From Fischerella sp. (GTDB taxonomy: Bacteria; Cyanobacteriota; Cyanobacteriia; Cyanobacteriales; Nostocaceae), in assembly GCA_026419705.1 (NCBI GenBank), contig JANZYY010000093.1, positions 1 to 9,332 on the forward strand: a DNA stretch of 9,332 bases, given 5' to 3'. Below are positions 6,449-9,332 of this stretch, in pieces (position 1 is the first letter of the stretch; every line of letters begins with the position of its first letter). The translations under genes and the position numbers were made by a program. The notes below the pieces were generated by a model. It did no database searches, was not told the origin of the DNA, and saw nothing but the letters and a program-made list of their open reading frames with translations.

Positions 6449-6578
6449 ATGATTTCGATCCGGAACCAGAGCCTAACAATCGGAATTTATTGGATTTTGC
6501 CGCTATTTATATATTCCTAAGTAATGGTGCAGGCTGCAGCATTGAGTCAGAACAATCACCAAAATATTGATACCAGCA
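6449..6578 (+). pseudogene. 5' stub of a secreted-protein gene, stopped and truncated
   Basis: From the ATG at 6449 the frame reads MISIRNQSLTIGIYWILPLF, then IYS, then TAA (6518-6520). It continues in the same frame as VMVQAAALSQNNHQNIDTSK before meeting the MITE-like element. Without the TAA this is a textbook signal peptide (basic start, hydrophobic core, AAA-L cleavage site) followed by a polar mature start. The most economical reading is an exported protein gene that lost its 3' part where the repeat element begins and carries a nonsense codon in the leader. It is only about 43 codons, so chance cannot be excluded. Confidence 0.4.
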
Positions 6579-6765
6579 AATATATTGCAATACAGTTCAG
6601 TTAGCACCAAAAACCTTTCAGGACTTGTGCAAAACTCTCTGAAACTCTTATTCCTACCCTGCGGTCAGCCGCTGCGCGTCTGCGTATCCTTTGCGTCCTT
6701 TGTGGTTCGTTCTTTCTTAATTTTGGGTGAGTCCTGTCCTTAACTGAACCGGATTGAAATATATT
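6579..6765. mobile_element. MITE-like element with ~25-bp imperfect terminal inverted repeats
   Basis: The left end (6579-6603) and the complement of the right end (6741-6765) agree at 22 of 25 positions, including a perfect nine-base inner part (GTTCAGTTA / TAACTGAAC). A second inverted pair lies inside: CAGGACT (about 6619-6625 by context) with AGTCCTG (about 6730-6736), each followed inward by a CAAAA/TTTTG match. The CAGGACTT phrase resembles ends of small cyanobacterial insertion elements. The 187-bp unit has no coding capacity and no transposase. No clear target duplication is seen. Its core carries CCCTGCGGTCAGCCGCTGC, which recurs inverted at 7732-7750. Confidence 0.6.
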
Positions 6766-6766
6766 G

Positions 6767-6772
6767 TATAAA
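6767..6772 (+). promoter_or_regulatory. Putative -10 box at the edge of the MITE-like element
   Basis: TTGTATAAA gives a TATAAA -10 match 21 bases before the ATG at 6794. The corresponding -35 position (about 6744-6749) falls inside the right terminal repeat and is a weak match. If real, the element supplies part of the promoter of the next gene. Confidence 0.35.
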
Positions 6773-6793
6773 ATTAAACTTAATACGCGATTT

Positions 6794-7618
6794 ATGAAGA
6801 ACATTAGTTTGTTTATCACTCAATCTGTAATTAGTTTAGCTATTTCAAGCGTAACGACTGTATTTGCTACATCTGTGGGAGCAGAAGTTATCGCTGGACA
6901 GTCAGGCAATGTGCGAGCAGAAATTTCCTACGAACAACCACAGGAATATCAGTATAAAAACGTGCAGATAAAAATTGTTCGCGAGGGGCAAACCATCCTA
7001 ACTCAAAAGCTACCCCAAGACAGCGAATACGATCGACCTATTGGTGCTTTGTTAGATAAAAGCGATCGCGATAAATTGCCAGTGCTAGACGTGGACGGTG
7101 ACAAAGAACCAGAAGTAATTGCCGATTTCTTTACTGGTGGAGCGCACTGTTGTACTTACTCACTGATTTATCACTACGATCCAAAAGCCAAGCAGTACAA
7201 AAAAATTCGCCATGAATGGGGTAATGGTGGCTATCGACTTAGAGATTTAGATCGGGATGGGCTACCAGAATTTGAAAGTCGAGACGATCGCTTTGCTTAT
7301 GCATTCGCAGCCTATGCTGCATCTGGTTATCCGTTGCAAATTTGGCAATATCGCCAAGGTAAGATGATAGATGTTACCAGACGCTATCCCAAATTAATTT
7401 ACAATCACGCCTTTGAGCTATGGCAAACTTTCTTATCAGCACGGAAACAAGGAGATCGTGGCAAGGGGTTTTTAGCAGCATACTTGGCAGATAAATATAT
7501 GCTCGGTCAAGGACAAGATGGTTGGCAGAAAGTTAAACAAGCTTATAAAGGACGCGATCGCACTCGATACTTTGCTGATTTACGTAAGTTTTTGCGGGAA
7601 ACTGGTTATATTAAATAG
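6794..7618 (+). CDS. Secreted protein with two FG-GAP/VCBS-like acidic loops
   Basis: A 274-residue exported protein. I chose the ATG at 6794 because a standard Sec signal peptide follows: KN at the start, hydrophobic residues about 5-24, and a likely cleavage after SVGA (residue 30). A TTG at 6764 lies inside the repeat element and would spoil the leader. The mature protein has a beta-rich N-terminal part and two acidic loops, DVDGDKEPEV (99-108) and DLDRDGLPEF (151-160), of the DxDxDG(x)PE type that binds calcium in FG-GAP/VCBS-like propeller blades. Between them GGAHCC (115-120) carries adjacent cysteines. The C-terminal third (about 200-274) is helical and charged. Such proteins are common and uncharacterised in filamentous cyanobacteria; calcium binding and a periplasmic or extracellular site are inferred. 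No strong Shine-Dalgarno sequence precedes the start. Confidence 0.88.
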   Translation: MKNISLFITQSVISLAISSVTTVFATSVGAEVIAGQSGNVRAEISYEQPQEYQYKNVQIKIVREGQTILTQKLPQDSEYDRPIGALLDKSDRDKLPVLDVDGDKEPEVIADFFTGGAHCCTYSLIYHYDPKAKQYKKIRHEWGNGGYRLRDLDRDGLPEFESRDDRFAYAFAAYAASGYPLQIWQYRQGKMIDVTRRYPKLIYNHAFELWQTFLSARKQGDRGKGFLAAYLADKYMLGQGQDGWQKVKQAYKGRDRTRYFADLRKFLRETGYIK

Positions 7619-7642
7619 GTTAGTAGTTAGGTTAGTAGTTAG
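7619..7642 (+). repeat. Two tandem copies of GTTAGTAGTTAG
   Basis: The 12-base unit starts at the base after the TAG stop and is repeated exactly once. Its complement CTAACTACTAAC occurs at 7810-7821 and 7899-7910, giving pairing partners across the gap. Confidence 0.8.
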
Positions 7643-7677
7643 TCGATAGTGGTTAGCGGTAAAAACTTAACTACTTG

Positions 7678-7765
7678 GTGTCTTAGTGTCTTACTGGTTC
7701 AAGAAAATTTATTTTTTCACCACATAGATGTGCAGCGGCTGACTGCAGGGTAGACACCAAGACAC
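7678..7765. repeat. 88-bp inverted-repeat element of the GTGTCTT type
   Basis: GTGTCTTAGTGTCT (7678-7691) pairs with AGACACCAAGACAC (7752-7765) at 13 of 14 positions. The AGACACCAAGACACGAAG phrase is a dispersed intergenic repeat seen in many bacteria. Just inside its right arm is GCAGCGGCTGACTGCAGGG (7732-7750), the inverted partner of 6657-6675. Confidence 0.6.
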
Positions 7766-7839
7766 GAAGAAAACTTATTGTTTAGGATTGCACTACTAAG
7801 GGGCTACTACTAACTACTAACTAATAACTTAATAACTAA

Positions 7840-7869
7840 TGTACAGACGCGCCATGGCGTGTCTCTACA
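7840..7869. terminator. Strong hairpin (GACGCGCCATGGCGTGTC core), probable bidirectional terminator
   Basis: Fifteen-base arms meet without a loop, with one mismatch and one G-T pair. The core GACGCGCCATGGCGTGTC is a repeat I recall as abundant between genes of filamentous cyanobacteria. Placed between converging genes it could end transcription from either side, although there is no classical T-run. Confidence 0.55.
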
Positions 7870-7883
7870 ATCAACAACCAACC

Positions 7884-7914
7884 ACTAACCACTAACCACT
7901 AACTACTAACTACT
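7884..7914. repeat. Tandem heptamer array (ACTAACY), STRR type
   Basis: ACTAACC, ACTAACC, ACTAACT, ACTAACT and a partial ACT follow head to tail. Short tandemly repeated heptanucleotides are a recognised feature of heterocystous cyanobacterial genomes. The array runs through the TAG stop codon (7910-7912) of the minus-strand gene, so the stop is provided by the repeat unit itself. Confidence 0.75.
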
Positions 7915-9332
7915 GCATTTGTCGCCGTGCTGCTTCTAAAAGCAAGCGTTTCTCAGCTCGAGCAATGGTTTGGTATGTCCTCAATACCGCCTCAGGTTCT
8001 ACAGAAATGGAAGTAATACCCCATGCGATCAGCTTGTCAATAATTTCTGGATATAATACTGGTGCTTGACCGCAAATAGAACAAGGAATTCCCGCATCTC
8101 TAGCTATGTGGATGAGTCTGGCCACTGCATCCATTACCGCTGGGTGACGTTCATCAAATGCTTTTGCTAGCTGTCCTTGCTCTCTATCTACTCCCAGCAG
8201 TAGTTGGGTGAGGTCATTGGTTCCGATAGAAATTCCTTGTACACCTGCTTTGATGTATTCTGGCAGCAAAAACAGCACGCTTGGCACTTCTGCCATAATC
8301 CACAGTTGAAATTGTGGTGCTTGATTTAAATTTGCTTGTTCAACTTTTTGACGGCAAAAACGAAACTCTTCTACTGTACGAACAAATGGCAAAATGAGAT
8401 GGAGATTGGTATAACCAGCTTTCTGTACATTTGCCAAAGCCGTAAGTTCCAACTCAAAAACGGCGGGGTTTTCTAAATAAGTGAAAGTACCCCGCTCTCC
8501 CAACACAGACTGTTGTGAAGATGAAATATTGTGGCTAAAAGATGACAATTCCTGAGATCGCCAGTCTAAAGAGCGATAAAAAATAGGTCGTGGTGCAAAA
8601 GCATGAGCAAATTGCATGATTTGTTGATACCAACGCTCTAGTAATTCAGCCTGACGCCCATCGCTTAGCCACTGATTGGGGTGTTGTCCCTCCAAAATGG
8701 TGAGCGCCATCAGTTCTGAGCGCAATAATCCCACTCCATCTACAGGTAGAGAAAGCACTTGCTCAATTAAGCTTGGCTGACTCAAGTTCACTAACAATCG
8801 GGTAGCGATCGTAGGTAGATGAGAATTGATGGAGTGATGGGGAGTAGTTTTCCGTGTTGTTACAGACAGCGGTGTATGACTAATGTGTGATGAATTGACA
8901 GAGCGATCGGGAGATAAAGACAAAAAGCTAAAAGGAGAGAATCGGTCTGATTTTTTCTTTCCGAGATCTTCTCCCCCGCCCATACTGAGGCGATAAATTT
9001 CTCCCTTGTCGCCATCGATGAGCAATTGTTCGCCGTTTTGAATCAAAGTTGTAACATTTGCTGCGTTTACTACAGCAGGAATGCCCAATTCTCTCGCCAA
9101 AATTGCCGCGTGACTGGTTAAACCTCCCTGTTCTGTGATAATCCCACTTGCTTGTTGCAGTATTGGCAACCAATTAGGGGTGATGGCTGGAGCAACTAAA
9201 ATCGCTCCTTTAGGTATTTGTTCTGGTCTGTGTTGTGAGTTCACCACGTGAGCAGTTGCTGTCACGCGTCCCATTGCTGCTCCTAATCCTTTAATGAAGT
9301 GAGAATTGCAAACCCCCGATGGTGGGACGTTA
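7910..9332 (-). CDS. PEP synthase-like enzyme (PEP-utilising family), C-terminal part, partial
   Basis: Enzymes of this family move a phosphoryl group between ATP, a swivelling histidine domain and pyruvate/PEP. The visible frame enters at the right edge with VPPSGVCNSHFIKGLGAAMG, so the N-terminal ATP-binding half lies outside. The swivel domain shows GGLTSHAAILARELGIPAVV, with the phospho-histidine codon at 9110-9112. A linker of about 60 residues (8810-8985) rich in Ser, Thr and His follows. The PEP-binding barrel then shows DGVGLLRSE, a YRSLDWRSQE segment, LILPFVRTVEE, GISIGTNDLTQLLLGVDRE and CSICGQAP with the family's catalytic Cys at 8072-8074. All key residues seen are intact, so the enzyme is probably active. 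The C-terminus ends in a charged helix, and the stop lies in the heptamer array. Relation to ppsA is clear; whether it is true PEP synthase or a paralogue cannot be decided. Confidence 0.9.
   Translation of the reverse strand, partial: NVPPSGVCNSHFIKGLGAAMGRVTATAHVVNSQHRPEQIPKGAILVAPAITPNWLPILQQASGIITEQGGLTSHAAILARELGIPAVVNAANVTTLIQNGEQLLIDGDKGEIYRLSMGGGEDLGKKKSDRFSPFSFLSLSPDRSVNSSHISHTPLSVTTRKTTPHHSINSHLPTIATRLLVNLSQPSLIEQVLSLPVDGVGLLRSELMALTILEGQHPNQWLSDGRQAELLERWYQQIMQFAHAFAPRPIFYRSLDWRSQELSSFSHNISSSQQSVLGERGTFTYLENPAVFELELTALANVQKAGYTNLHLILPFVRTVEEFRFCRQKVEQANLNQAPQFQLWIMAEVPSVLFLLPEYIKAGVQGISIGTNDLTQLLLGVDREQGQLAKAFDERHPAVMDAVARLIHIARDAGIPCSICGQAPVLYPEIIDKLIAWGITSISVEPEAVLRTYQTIARAEKRLLLEAARRQMQ

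Larger units (their letters stand above)
6233..6793. other. Repeat-rich gap between the DUF1361 and FG-GAP genes
   Basis: The 561-bp gap contains, in order, a degenerate heptamer-like stretch (about 6255-6310), a G-rich dispersed repeat (6357-6390), a stub of a secreted-protein gene (6449-6578) and a MITE-like element (6579-6765) whose right end abuts the promoter region of the next gene. The words TTAGTGGTAAAAAC at 6279-6292 recur with one change at 7653-7666, on the far side of the next gene. Confidence 0.55.
7619..7909. other. Convergent intergenic region built almost entirely of repeats
   Basis: Between the stop codons of the two convergent genes lie a 12-bp direct repeat (7619-7642), an inverted-repeat element (7678-7765), CTAACTACTAAC-type heptamer words (about 7804-7828), a hairpin (7840-7869) and a tandem heptamer array (7884-7914). 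No gene is seen. The array near the right stop codon is the complement of the words beginning right after the left one, so the region could fold as a long imperfect stem. Confidence 0.7.

Noticed and set aside
7884..7914. CRISPR array
   Set aside because: The repeats are 7 bp and directly adjacent, with no spacers and no cas genes.

Overview
The window looks like one contig from a filamentous, probably heterocystous (Nostocales-type) cyanobacterium. The octamer GCGATCGC (HIP1) occurs at least eight times. The gaps hold short tandem heptamers and hairpin repeats typical of Nostoc/Anabaena relatives, and the recognisable proteins (a CbiG-CobJ type cobalamin enzyme, an SLH-domain porin remnant, a DUF1361 membrane protein, a PEP-synthase-like enzyme) are of cyanobacterial type. 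The first 13 bases match the inner part of the Tn5/Nextera mosaic end, so the left edge is very probably untrimmed adapter and a contig end.

Layout: 14-526 (-) is the N-terminal part of a cobalamin-biosynthesis CbiG/CobJ protein with a TTG start. 527-998 is non-coding and holds a 26-bp perfect palindrome. 999-2747 (-) is an unrecognised 582-residue protein with a proline-rich linker. It diverges from 3031-3507 (+), a small helical lipoprotein; the gap between them carries two compact inverted repeats that could be operators. 3715-4590 is a decayed outer-membrane porin gene in three frames, followed by almost 1 kb of scrambled low-complexity sequence and a nested hairpin repeat (5194-5366). 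5552-6232 (+) is a DUF1361 integral membrane protein. 6233-6793 contains a dispersed G-rich repeat, the 5' stub of a secreted-protein gene and a MITE-like element with about 25-bp terminal inverted repeats. 6794-7618 (+) is a secreted protein with two FG-GAP/VCBS-like acidic loops. It converges on 7910-9332 (-), the C-terminal half of a PEP-synthase-like enzyme that runs off the right edge. The 290 bp between them is almost entirely repeats.

The genes do not form an evident pathway or operon: intact neighbours are divergent, convergent or separated by repeat-filled gaps. The theme is genome erosion and small-repeat colonisation around ordinary cyanobacterial genes. I found no CRISPR array, tRNA, rRNA, transposase or defence system. 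The most useful observations are the adapter remnant, the multi-lesion porin pseudogene, the MITE-like element lying across a truncated secreted-protein gene and abutting the next gene, and the inverted copies of a 22-bp repeat that bracket the FG-GAP gene.
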